Source of the DNA: RGIG5612 sp963591145 | GTDB taxonomy: Bacteria; Bacillota; Clostridia; Lachnospirales; Lachnospiraceae | Length of the DNA: 15,936 bases | Direction of reading: 5' to 3' | NCBI GenBank assembly: GCA_963591145.1 | Contig: CAVARE010000064.1 | Coordinates: forward strand, 1 to 15,936 | Part shown: one piece after another, positions 1 to 6,390 of the stretch | Position numbering within the stretch: the stretch's first letter is position 1 | Layout of the letters: every line of letters begins with the position of its first letter | Position numbers and translations under genes: made by a program | The notes under the pieces: generated by a model | Told to the model about the DNA's origin: nothing | The model's input: only the letters and a program-made list of their open reading frames with translations | The model's database searches: none

Positions 1-25
1 TATCATATGTAAATTGTATTTATCC

Positions 26-86
26 GCGCGCTGGGATGGCGCAGCTCCCTGCGAGCAGGGGCTGCACGCCGAGGTTCACAGCGCGC
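26..86 (+). repeat. Dispersed hairpin repeat, copy 1 (short form)
   Basis: Intergenic element just beyond the asnB stop codon, read on the plus strand. Outer arms 26-33 (GCGCGCTG) and 79-86 (CAGCGCGC) pair perfectly. Inside, GGAT (34-37) pairs with GTTC (74-77) through G-U wobbles. GGC and GCAGC (38-45) pair with GCTGC and GCC (61-70), leaving a bulged A66 and a three-base GAG bulge (71-73). The tip is CCCTG/CAGGG around CGAG. The core is nearly identical to copies 4 and 5, but the outer arms differ in sequence and still pair. It lacks the long apical hairpin of copy 4. No T-run follows in either direction, so it is not a standard terminator. Confidence 0.8.
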
Positions 87-100
87 AGTATACATATTAT

Positions 101-1681
101 TTATTTACCGCTATCACCGTAGTTCGACAGAACCCTGGCAGAAGGATCATTTACATTGCATCCTTCCCACTCCTTGTTAGGCATCCAGAAATCTACGATC
201 ATCTCCGCCTGACCTGGGTAGTATTTTTCAAATATTTCCCTATATAGAAGTGATTCCTTGGTAAATGGCTGTGCATGTGTATATTTCTTACGCTTTTCTT
301 CGAACTCTGCGTCAGTATAGCAGCTCTCGGCATATTCCTTGAGGTCATCCACCATTGAATGTCCTACTGCGTCTGAAAATGCTGCCTTCTCTCTCATGAG
401 GATCTCTTCCGGCAGATAATCGCCTTCAAATGCATGTCTTAATAAGTATTTGCCCTTGTTATAAGTATTAATCTTCTTCGCAGGGTCGATGGACATAACA
501 TATGATGCAAAATCAAGATCGCCGAATGGAACTCTCGCCTCCAGTGAGTTAACTGATATACATCTGTCGGCACGAAGCACGTCATACATATACAGTTCTC
601 TGATTCGCTTAACGGCCTCCTGCTGGAAGGCCTCAGCTGATGGGGCAAAGTCTGTATATTTGTATCCGAACAGCTCGTCTGATATCTCACCTGTAAGCAG
701 AACCTTGATATCTGTAGTCTCATGAATCGCCTTGCATACCAGATACATACCGATGGATGCTCTGATGGTGGTGATATCGTAGGTTCCCAGCATGGCGATG
801 ACCGGCTCCAGCGCCTCTATGACGTCATCTCTGGTGATAATAACCTCCGTATGCTCGCTTCCGATATAATCGGCAACGATCCTTGCATACTTAAGGTCGA
901 TAGCGTCGATGTCCATACCGATGGCAAATGTCCTGATAGGCTTCGAGCTGGCCTTGGCCGCAACCGCACATACCAGCGATGAATCCAGCCCGCCTGACAG
1001 GAGAAATCCCACCTTAGAGTCAGACACTAATCTCTTAGTGATTCCGGCTGTCAGCTTATCATGAATGTTTTTGCAGATCGTCTCCAGGTCGTCCGTTACG
1101 ACTTCCTTAACCTCGGTAACATCACGGTACTGCACGAACTGGCCGTTCTTGTAATAATGTCCTGGAGGGAATGCGATTATCTTATCGCATATCCCTATCA
1201 GGTTCTTAGCTTCACTGGCAAATAATATAGCACCTTCACTGTCGTATCCATAGAAAAGAGGTCTGATTCCGATTGGATCCCTTGCAGCTATGTACTCATG
1301 CGTCCTATTGTCAAATATTATGCAGGCAAATTCAGCATCTAATTTCTCAAACATATCAGTGCCATATTCGAAATACATAGGAAGCAATATCTCGCAGTCT
1401 GAATCGCTCTTGAAGGAATATCCCTTAGCGATCAGATCATTCTTAAGTGCCTCGAATCCATATATCTCGCCATTGCATACCACATAGCTTCCATTAAGCT
1501 CAAATGGCTGCATACCTGCTTCGGTAAGTCCCATTATCGACAGTCTGTTAAATCCCAGAAATCCATATCCGGTATCAATTGTCCTGGTCATGTCAGGACC
1601 TCTGGAGGCTGTCTTGGCCAATGCCTCATTGAATTTATCTAATGCAGCATCCTTGCTGCACCATCCCATTATTGAACACAT
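101..1681 (-). CDS. asnB: Asparagine synthetase, glutamine-hydrolysing (AsnB)
   Basis: Makes asparagine from aspartate, ATP and glutamine in the cytoplasm. The 526-residue protein starts MCSIMG. Cys2 is the family's catalytic N-terminal nucleophile, which fixes the start. An N-terminal amidotransferase domain of about 190 residues contains NRLSI (45-49) and NGEIYG (70-75), which hold the glutamine. The synthetase domain carries the ATP pyrophosphatase loop SGGLDSS (229-235). The end has the family-typical DPSARV. Length is slightly below that of E. coli AsnB (554). It lies 28 bases behind glnN on the same strand with only a modest ribosome site (AAGGGG, 1693-1698), so it is probably cotranscribed with glnN. 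The product consumes glutamine made by its upstream neighbour. No intrinsic terminator with a T-run is visible after the stop; repeat copy 1 lies there instead. Confidence 0.95.
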   Translation of the reverse strand: MCSIMGWCSKDAALDKFNEALAKTASRGPDMTRTIDTGYGFLGFNRLSIMGLTEAGMQPFELNGSYVVCNGEIYGFEALKNDLIAKGYSFKSDSDCEILLPMYFEYGTDMFEKLDAEFACIIFDNRTHEYIAARDPIGIRPLFYGYDSEGAILFASEAKNLIGICDKIIAFPPGHYYKNGQFVQYRDVTEVKEVVTDDLETICKNIHDKLTAGITKRLVSDSKVGFLLSGGLDSSLVCAVAAKASSKPIRTFAIGMDIDAIDLKYARIVADYIGSEHTEVIITRDDVIEALEPVIAMLGTYDITTIRASIGMYLVCKAIHETTDIKVLLTGEISDELFGYKYTDFAPSAEAFQQEAVKRIRELYMYDVLRADRCISVNSLEARVPFGDLDFASYVMSIDPAKKINTYNKGKYLLRHAFEGDYLPEEILMREKAAFSDAVGHSMVDDLKEYAESCYTDAEFEEKRKKYTHAQPFTKESLLYREIFEKYYPGQAEMIVDFWMPNKEWEGCNVNDPSARVLSNYGDSGK

Positions 1682-1709
1682 GTTATTATCTGCCCCTTTT
1701 TCATGTTTT

Positions 1710-3806
1710 TTATCTTACTCCGAAGAGAAGCTCGCCATATGTAGGGAATGGCCAGTAATCCTTGGAAGTAATTGTTTCTGCCTCGTCGCATGCTGCACGA
1801 AGCTCTGCCATCTTAGGCAGGATACTGTCTCTAACTGCCTCAGCCTTAGTCTTGGCATCTGAGATCTCCTCGAGACTGATGATTGCCTTCTCGAGACTCT
1901 CTGTTCTCTCGTCGATAGCATCTGTAAGAGCTGAGAGCTTCTCAACAACCTTCGTCTCTGCCTTGCATGCGATGCATGGTGAGATGGCCTTCTTAGCTGA
2001 TACCTGTGATGCAACTGAAGCTGTATAGCTCTCGACTGCAGGAAGGATTCCTCTTCTGGCCATATTAGCCATAGTCGTTGCTTCAATATCAATAACAGTA
2101 TTGTAATTTTCGTAAGCAATCTCCGCACGAGACTCGATCTCTATCTCATTGTAAATGTGCTGATGCATCAGCATATCCTTATTCTTCTTAAGAAGAAGTG
2201 CCGGTATAGCATCAGGAGTAGTTCTAAGATTAAGAAGTCCTCTATTCTTAGTAGCATCCTCGATCCATGCATCATCATAGCCGTTGCCATTGAAGAGAAT
2301 TCTCTTATGATCGATGATAGTCTGCTTGATCAGATCATGCATTGCTGACTGGAAGTCATCTGCCTTCTCCAGCTGGTCTGCAAATTCTTCAAGAACCTGA
2401 GCTGTTGCTGCATTTAATATAATGTTGCAGTCAGCTATTGAATTTGACGATCCTAACATACGGAACTCGAACTTATTGCCGGTAAATGCAAATGGTGAAG
2501 TTCTGTTTCTATCTGTTGTATCCTTAGGGAACTTAGGAATTACATCAACGCCTAATTTCATAACTGTCTTCTCAACGCCAGCATAAGGAGTATCTGTCTC
2601 AATAGCTTCCAGAATTCCCTTAAGCTCATCTCCAATGAAGATGGAGATGACTGCAGGTGGTGCTTCATTTGCTCCTAATCTGTGATCATTGCCGGCAGTT
2701 GCAACACTGAGACGCAGCAGATCCTGATATTCATCAACAGCCTTGATAACTGCTACCAGGAACAGCAGGAACTGTGCATTCTCATATGGCGATTCGCCAG
2801 GGGAGAGGAGGTTTACACCTGTATCTGTTGCAATGGACCAGTTATTATGCTTACCTGATCCGTTAACGCCTGCAAATGGCTTCTCATGAAGCAGACATAC
2901 CATGTCATGCTTTCTTGCAACCTTCTGCATGATCTCCATGGTTAACTGGTTGTGATCAGTTGCTATATTAGTTGACTCGAAGATAGGAGCCAGTTCATGC
3001 TGTGCAGGAGCAACCTCGTTATGCTCTGTCTTAGCATAAATGCCCAGCTTCCAGAGTTCCTCATTGAGGTCATCCATGAAGGCCTGAACTCTCGGCTTAA
3101 TAACTCCGAAATAATGATCATCCAGCTGCTGGCCCTTGGCAGGCTTAGCGCCGAACAGTGTTCTGCCTGTGAAGATAAGGTCAGGTCTCTTATCGAATAT
3201 CTTCTTATCTACGAGGAAATATTCCTGCTCAGGACCAACTGATGTGGTAACTCTCTGTACATCTTTATTTCCGAATAATCTGAGAACCCTTAATGCCTGT
3301 GTATTGATTGCTTCCATAGAACGAAGAAGTGGTGTCTTCTTGTCCAGTGCTTCTCCGCTGTATGAGCAGAAAGCTGTTGGAATGCATAATGTTTTTCCTT
3401 TAATAAATGCATATGATGTCGGATCCCATGCCGTATATCCTCTTGCTTCAAATGTAGCGCGGATACCTCCTGATGGGAAACTTGATGCATCAGGCTCGCC
3501 CTTGATGAGCTCTTTGCCTGAGAACTCCATGATGACGCCGCCGTCCGGTGACGGGGATATGAAGCTGTCGTGCTTTTCTGCGGTTATGCCTGTAAGAGGC
3601 TGGAACCAGTGTGTATAATGTGTTGCGCCTTTTTCAACTGCCCAGTCACGCATCGCAGAAGCAACTGCAGCTGCAATTGACGGATCCAGAGGCTGACCCT
3701 TACGAATAGTCTGCTTCAGAGCCTTGTAAGTCTTCTCAGACAGTCTAGCCTTCATAACCCTCTCATCAAATACATTTGATCCAAAAATTTCAGGTACTGT
3801 TGACAT
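1710..3806 (-). CDS. glnN: Glutamine synthetase type III (GlnN)
   Basis: Forms glutamine from glutamate, ammonia and ATP. The 698 residues match the usual size of type III enzymes (roughly 700), far longer than types I and II. Active-site blocks run in order: GPEQEYFL (191-198) with two metal glutamates; EHNEVAPAQHE (261-271); FAGVNGSGKH (311-320); DHRLGANEAPP (374-384), where Glu381 stands at the flap-glutamate position; and DRNRTSPFAF, followed by FEFRMLGSS. All key residues are present, so this is likely the main working glutamine synthetase of the cluster. The start ATG is preceded by AAAGGAAG at good spacing. The 5' leader of about 280 bases contains an attenuator-like hairpin and repeat copy 2, suggesting regulation by termination control. 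asnB follows in the same direction. Confidence 0.96.
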   Translation of the reverse strand: MSTVPEIFGSNVFDERVMKARLSEKTYKALKQTIRKGQPLDPSIAAAVASAMRDWAVEKGATHYTHWFQPLTGITAEKHDSFISPSPDGGVIMEFSGKELIKGEPDASSFPSGGIRATFEARGYTAWDPTSYAFIKGKTLCIPTAFCSYSGEALDKKTPLLRSMEAINTQALRVLRLFGNKDVQRVTTSVGPEQEYFLVDKKIFDKRPDLIFTGRTLFGAKPAKGQQLDDHYFGVIKPRVQAFMDDLNEELWKLGIYAKTEHNEVAPAQHELAPIFESTNIATDHNQLTMEIMQKVARKHDMVCLLHEKPFAGVNGSGKHNNWSIATDTGVNLLSPGESPYENAQFLLFLVAVIKAVDEYQDLLRLSVATAGNDHRLGANEAPPAVISIFIGDELKGILEAIETDTPYAGVEKTVMKLGVDVIPKFPKDTTDRNRTSPFAFTGNKFEFRMLGSSNSIADCNIILNAATAQVLEEFADQLEKADDFQSAMHDLIKQTIIDHKRILFNGNGYDDAWIEDATKNRGLLNLRTTPDAIPALLLKKNKDMLMHQHIYNEIEIESRAEIAYENYNTVIDIEATTMANMARRGILPAVESYTASVASQVSAKKAISPCIACKAETKVVEKLSALTDAIDERTESLEKAIISLEEISDAKTKAEAVRDSILPKMAELRAACDEAETITSKDYWPFPTYGELLFGVR

Positions 3807-3882
3807 ATTGGTTGCTTCCTTTCTAATATTTTATCTCATTGTAATTACGACCATCTCTACACATGCCAGAACCATGCAAGTC

Positions 3883-3888
3883 ATTATA
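3883..3888 (-). promoter_or_regulatory. Possible second glnN -10 box
   Basis: On the minus strand these bases read TATAAT, a perfect -10 hexamer, about 77 bases before the glnN start codon. No -35 box sits at 16-18 bases (the nearest match, TTGGTG, is only 12 bases away), and there is no TGn extension. It is a weak candidate for a second start site that would bypass the upstream attenuator. Confidence 0.25.
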
Positions 3889-3940
3889 GAAAACATTTTT
3901 CACCAAGGTTCGTGGCACTTTTCTATTCTTCCAATACACA

Positions 3941-4018
3941 ATGCCGGGACAAGGCAGACACTACGAGAAAACAATCAGCGCAGGCGTTTTCGAGTAGTGG
4001 GCTGCGCCGTCCCGGCAT
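3941..4018 (+). repeat. Dispersed hairpin repeat, copy 2 (long form)
   Basis: Lies in the divergent glnN/glnA intergenic region, inside the inferred glnN leader. Outer arms 3941-3950 (ATGCCGGGAC) and 4009-4018 (GTCCCGGCAT) pair perfectly over 10 bases. An inner stem CACTAC (3959-3964)/GTAGTG (3993-3998) is followed by a tandem G-A/G-A mismatch, then GAAAAC/GTTTTC and the loop. The tandem mismatch reads GA on the plus strand only (TC on the other), so the plus strand is taken as the folding strand, opposite to glnN. The middle sector differs from copies 1, 4 and 5: the GAGGTTCA segment is missing. Confidence 0.75.
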
Positions 4019-4025
4019 ATATTGC

Positions 4026-4084
4026 AAATAAAAAGAAAGAGACAACGTTGTCAGGAACTTTCGGTTCCAAGACTTCGTTGTCTC
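4026..4084 (-). terminator. glnN leader attenuator (intrinsic terminator)
   Basis: On the minus strand a 46-base hairpin (4084-4039) has outer stem GAGACAACG/CGTTGTCTC, then a two-by-two AA/AA internal loop, GAC/GTC pairs, and GGAAC/GTTCC around CGAAA. It is followed at once by CTTTCTTTTTATTTG, a good T-run. It begins only a few bases after the inferred glnN start site and precedes the gene by about 220 bases, so it should stop transcription unless overcome. No T-run exists in the other direction. Confidence 0.7.
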
Positions 4085-4085
4085 G
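4068..4085 (-). promoter_or_regulatory. ANTAR-like hairpin competing with glnN attenuator
   Basis: On the minus strand the first leader bases can fold as CGAGAC (4085-4080), loop AACGAA, GTCTTG (4073-4068): six pairs with one G-U. The six-base loop has A at position 1 and G at position 4, as described for RNA targets of ANTAR antiterminators. It uses the 5' arm of the terminator, so the two folds exclude each other. A second, weaker stem with loop AACGTT lies at 4052-4041. ANTAR targets normally have two such hairpins, and the second here has only three pairs, so this is a candidate. Confidence 0.4.
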
Positions 4086-4093
4086 ATGGGCGT

Positions 4094-4122
4094 AATATAT
4101 TCCCGCTTTTGACAAATGTCAA
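4094..4122 (-). promoter_or_regulatory. glnN: glnN-asnB promoter
   Basis: Minus strand: TTGACA (4122-4117), 17-base spacer, TATATT (4099-4094). The -35 is perfect and the -10 matches five of six. Transcription would start near 4087, a couple of bases before the attenuator hairpin. Confidence 0.65.
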
Positions 4123-4138
4123 CCCTTTTTTTTATTTT
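4109..4138 (+). promoter_or_regulatory. Possible upstream glnA promoter
   Basis: Plus strand: TTGACA (4109-4114), 18-base spacer, TATTTT (4133-4138). The -35 is perfect and the -10 weak. It is the mirror partner of the glnN -35: TTGACA-AA-TGTCAA carries a -35 box for each direction. Confidence 0.3.
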
Positions 4139-4164
4139 ATTTGCCCAATTCTTCAAAAATGCGG

Positions 4165-4194
4165 TTGACTTTTTGTCATTTTCTGCAATAATTT
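4165..4194 (+). promoter_or_regulatory. glnA-like operon promoter
   Basis: TTGACT (4165-4170) and an AT-rich -10 (ATAATT at 4188 with a 17-base spacer, or TAATTT at 4189 with 18). Transcription would start near 4200, giving a short leader of about 40 bases ending in AAAAAGGAGG (4223-4232). No terminator hairpin is seen between this start and the gene. Confidence 0.5.
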
Positions 4195-4241
4195 CTGCCA
4201 AAAGAGGCAACATTTGCTAGCGAAAAAGGAGGCTAAACCTC

Positions 4242-5453
4242 ATGAAATATACTAAAGAAGAAGTTATGCAGTATGTGGAGATGGAGGACGTTAAGTTCAT
4301 ACGTCTCGCATTCTGTGATGTATTCGGTAAGATGAAGAATATCGCCATCCTGCCGGCAGAGCTGGAGCGGGCATTCATGGACGGAATCGGAATCGATGCA
4401 TCAGCTATCGCAGGATTCGGCGGAGATATTAAGTCAGATCTCTTCCTTCATCCGGATCCTTCTACACTATCATCACTTCCATGGCGTTCAGAAAACGGTA
4501 AGGTCGTTCGTATGTTCTGTACCATCACTTATCCGGACGGAGAGCCATTCGAATGTGACACCCGCGCCGTACTCATTAATGCAGTCGAATATGCCAGACG
4601 TTCGGGCATCTCATTTTATTTCGGTTCAGAGATAGAATTCTATCTATTTAAAACAGACGAAGACGGCAATCCTACTAAGATTCCTTATGACAATGCCAGC
4701 TACATGGATATAGCTCCTGCTGACAAGGGCGAGAATATCCGCCGTGAGATCTGTCTAACCTTATCTCAGATGGGCATTCATCCTGAGTGCTCGCATCATG
4801 AAGAGGGACCTGGCCAGAATGAGATCGACTTCAGATATTCAGATCCTCTGACAGCTGCGGATAATGTTCTTACATTTAAGTCCGTAGTTTCTACTATAGT
4901 AGCCCGTTATGGGCTGGCAGCGGAATTCTCACCTAAGCCATTGGTCAATGCTCCTGGCAGCGGTCAGCATATCAACGTCTCAGTTGATGCCCCGGCCGTT
5001 TCAAATGCACTTAATTATGTTATCGCCGGAATCATGGATAAGGTCTGCGACATTACAGCCTTTCTTAACCCTTGCGAGGAATCATATCTGAGGCTCGGCA
5101 GCAATAAGGCACCTAAATATGTATCCTGGTCCACCGAAAACCGCTCGCAGCTCATAAGAATTCCTGCGGCGCCTCACATGACACCCCGTGCAGAATTAAG
5201 ATCTCCGGATCCTACAGCCAATCCATATCTGGCATATGCATTAATAATCTACGCCTGCATGCACGGCATTGAGAATAAGCTGCCTCTTCCAGACAGCGCA
5301 GACTTTAATCTCTTCAATGCGCCTGCCGAAATTCTGGCACAGTTTTGCCAGCTTCCGTCTACATATGAAGAGGCCGCAAATGCTGCTGCCGCAAGCAGCT
5401 TCGTGCAGGAACACCTTCCTGCCAAGATCATAGATTCATACTGTAGAAGATAA
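4242..5453 (+). CDS. glnA: Short type I glutamine synthetase-like protein (altered flap)
   Basis: A 403-residue relative of type I glutamine synthetase, which usually has about 440-470 residues. Recognisable blocks: IDASAIAGF (51-59, Asp52 kept), GSEIEFYLF (128-136), SHHEEGPGQNEIDF (184-197), PGSGQH (238-243), ENRSQLIRIP (299-308) and RAELRSPDP (316-324). Three departures stand out. The flap motif, normally GYEAP, reads SNKAP, so Lys289 replaces the catalytic glutamate (E327 in E. coli). The second His after GSGxH is Asn245. About 20 residues are missing after GSGQHINVSV, and the C-terminal helical tail is short. No adenylylation-site motif is evident. It has a strong AAAAAGGAGG site and is followed after 51 bases by the ANTAR regulator, probably in one operon. 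It may be a low-activity enzyme, one with another amine substrate, or a glutamine sensor; the last is inference. Confidence 0.85.
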   Translation: MKYTKEEVMQYVEMEDVKFIRLAFCDVFGKMKNIAILPAELERAFMDGIGIDASAIAGFGGDIKSDLFLHPDPSTLSSLPWRSENGKVVRMFCTITYPDGEPFECDTRAVLINAVEYARRSGISFYFGSEIEFYLFKTDEDGNPTKIPYDNASYMDIAPADKGENIRREICLTLSQMGIHPECSHHEEGPGQNEIDFRYSDPLTAADNVLTFKSVVSTIVARYGLAAEFSPKPLVNAPGSGQHINVSVDAPAVSNALNYVIAGIMDKVCDITAFLNPCEESYLRLGSNKAPKYVSWSTENRSQLIRIPAAPHMTPRAELRSPDPTANPYLAYALIIYACMHGIENKLPLPDSADFNLFNAPAEILAQFCQLPSTYEEAANAAAASSFVQEHLPAKIIDSYCRR

Positions 5454-5489
5454 ATCCAGCAGCTTACCATATTACAATCATCACAGGGG

Positions 5490-5497
5490 AAAGGAGG
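5490..5497 (+). promoter_or_regulatory. Ribosome site fixing ANTAR regulator start
   Basis: AAAGGAGG with a 7-base spacer to the ATG at 5505. An in-frame TTG at 5499 lies only one base beyond it and is rejected as the start. Confidence 0.8.
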
Positions 5498-5504
5498 TTT
5501 GTAT

Positions 5505-6092
5505 ATGGTTTTCAGAGAAAACACATATAGTGTTCTTATAGTGTCATCCGGCGAGAAATTTGCCGCATCTCTTAAATCCTTGCTGCCTTCTACAGACTTC
5601 TGGCCAGTTAATGTTGTATCTACCTCAGGCGAGGCGCGGCGAGAGGCCATGCATACTGCATATGACATGATCCTGATCAATACTCCTCTTACGGACGAGT
5701 TCGGAACCAGCCTGGCAGCAGACCTCTGCTCTCACGGAAGCGCCGGAGTGCTGCTCTTTGTCAAGGCCGAATTATATGAAAATGTATATTCGAAGGTCAT
5801 GGAAGCCGGCGTTATGGTAATGTCCAAGCCCGCCCCGTCGCAGATGATCAGTCAGACCTTCCGCTTGATGTGCTCAGCCAGAGAGCGGATGAGAGGTATG
5901 GAAGCAAGACAGGCAACAGTTGAAGACAAGATTAAGGAGATCCGACTCGTTAACAAGGCGAAATGGCTTCTCATCGAATATCTGTCCATGACAGAGGAGC
6001 AGGCTCACCATTATATCGAGAAGCAGGCCATGGATATGAGACTGTCTAAGAAGGAATGCGCCGAGAATATCATTCATACTTATTCAAGATAG
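5505..6092 (+). CDS. ANTAR-domain antiterminator with pseudo-receiver (NitR-like)
   Basis: A 195-residue cytoplasmic RNA-binding regulator. Residues 8-122 form a receiver-like domain. The usual N-terminal acidic pair is replaced by Ser14-Ser15, and the phosphorylation aspartate after the third strand (YDMILINTP, 53-61) is Asn59. The conserved lysine of the SKP motif (107-109) remains. A helical linker leads to the C-terminal ANTAR domain (about 140-192), with the typical pattern AKWLLIEYLSMTEEQAHHYI followed by KQAMDMRLSKKECAENII. ANTAR proteins bind paired six-base-loop hairpins and let RNA polymerase pass terminators. Clostridia carry related NitR-type regulators next to glutamine synthetase genes. 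Because phosphorylation looks impossible, control is probably by partner binding, as for the AmiR pseudo-receiver. The partner could be the GlnA-like protein encoded just upstream; that is inference. A repeat follows the stop. Confidence 0.88.
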   Translation: MVFRENTYSVLIVSSGEKFAASLKSLLPSTDFWPVNVVSTSGEARREAMHTAYDMILINTPLTDEFGTSLAADLCSHGSAGVLLFVKAELYENVYSKVMEAGVMVMSKPAPSQMISQTFRLMCSARERMRGMEARQATVEDKIKEIRLVNKAKWLLIEYLSMTEEQAHHYIEKQAMDMRLSKKECAENIIHTYSR

Positions 6093-6113
6093 AGTTAGTA
6101 TAGCGAAGCTCGC

Positions 6114-6188
6114 GCCGGGACGGTGCATGACACCGTTCGAAAACGCCTTCGCTGATTGTTTTCTCACGATATCTGCCCCCGTCCCGGC
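6114..6188 (-). repeat. Dispersed hairpin repeat, copy 3 (long form)
   Basis: Follows the ANTAR regulator. Outer arms GCCGGGACGG (6114-6123) and CCGTCCCGGC (6179-6188) pair over 10 bases. On the minus strand the inner stem GATATCGT/ACGGTGTC pairs with two G-U wobbles, which would be C-A mismatches on the plus strand. It is followed by the tandem G-A/G-A module and GAAAAC/GTTTTC. Both signs make minus the folding strand. The apical loop matches that of copy 4. Bases 6189-6264 show nothing else I can support. Confidence 0.75.
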
Positions 6189-6264
6189 TGGGCACGACCG
6201 TAAACTTTACTGATCTTGCACATAAAAAATACATCGAAATACCTTCTTAAAATTGATTTTTTTA

Positions 6265-6294
6265 TTGACAATATTCTCTTAATGAGAGTAGAAT
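6265..6294 (+). promoter_or_regulatory. pyrG: pyrG promoter
   Basis: TTGACA (6265-6270), 18-base spacer, TAGAAT (6289-6294). Transcription should start near 6301. The spacer holds a small inverted repeat (CTCTTAATGAGAG, 6276-6288) that could be an operator or chance. Confidence 0.65.
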
Positions 6295-6302
6295 ACCCGC
6301 AT

Positions 6303-6318
6303 TGAACAAGGGCGTTCG
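6303..6318 (+). promoter_or_regulatory. Anti-attenuator hairpin candidate in pyrG leader
   Basis: TGAAC (6303-6307), loop AAGGGC, GTTCG (6314-6318): four Watson-Crick pairs plus one wobble. The six-base loop has A1 and G4, and its 3' arm is part of the terminator 5' arm, so the two compete. No second hairpin of this type is seen, so ANTAR control is unproven. Confidence 0.3.
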
Positions 6319-6357
6319 TTTGGACTTCGTGTCCGAATGGGCGCTTTTTCTGTTTTT
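6312..6357 (+). terminator. pyrG leader attenuator
   Basis: An uninterrupted 14-pair stem (6312-6325 with 6331-6344, including several G-U pairs) around loop TTCGT is followed by TTTTTCTGTTTTT. It lies between the pyrG promoter and its ribosome site (GGAGG, 6379-6383), so it must be passed for pyrG to be expressed. In Bacillus subtilis pyrG is controlled by CTP-dependent attenuation, with the start at GGGC. Here GGGC lies about nine bases after the predicted start, so that exact mechanism is not supported. Confidence 0.75.
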
Positions 6358-6390
6358 AGGGGATAAAAAATTTAAAACGGAGGCAATACG

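Noticed and set aside
26..86. tRNA-like element because of GGTTCAC resembling a T-arm
   Set aside because: There is no cloverleaf, acceptor stem or anticodon arm. The motif is one side of an asymmetric bulge in the repeat hairpin.
3136..3618. A 160-codon open frame opposite glnN
   Set aside because: It lies wholly inside glnN on the other strand, has no ribosome site and shows no recognisable motifs. It is a codon-bias shadow.
4094..4200. GlnR/TnrA operator (TGTNA-N7-TNACA)
   Set aside because: No match with the right spacing was found. The TTGACA/TGTCAA palindrome has the opposite arrangement.
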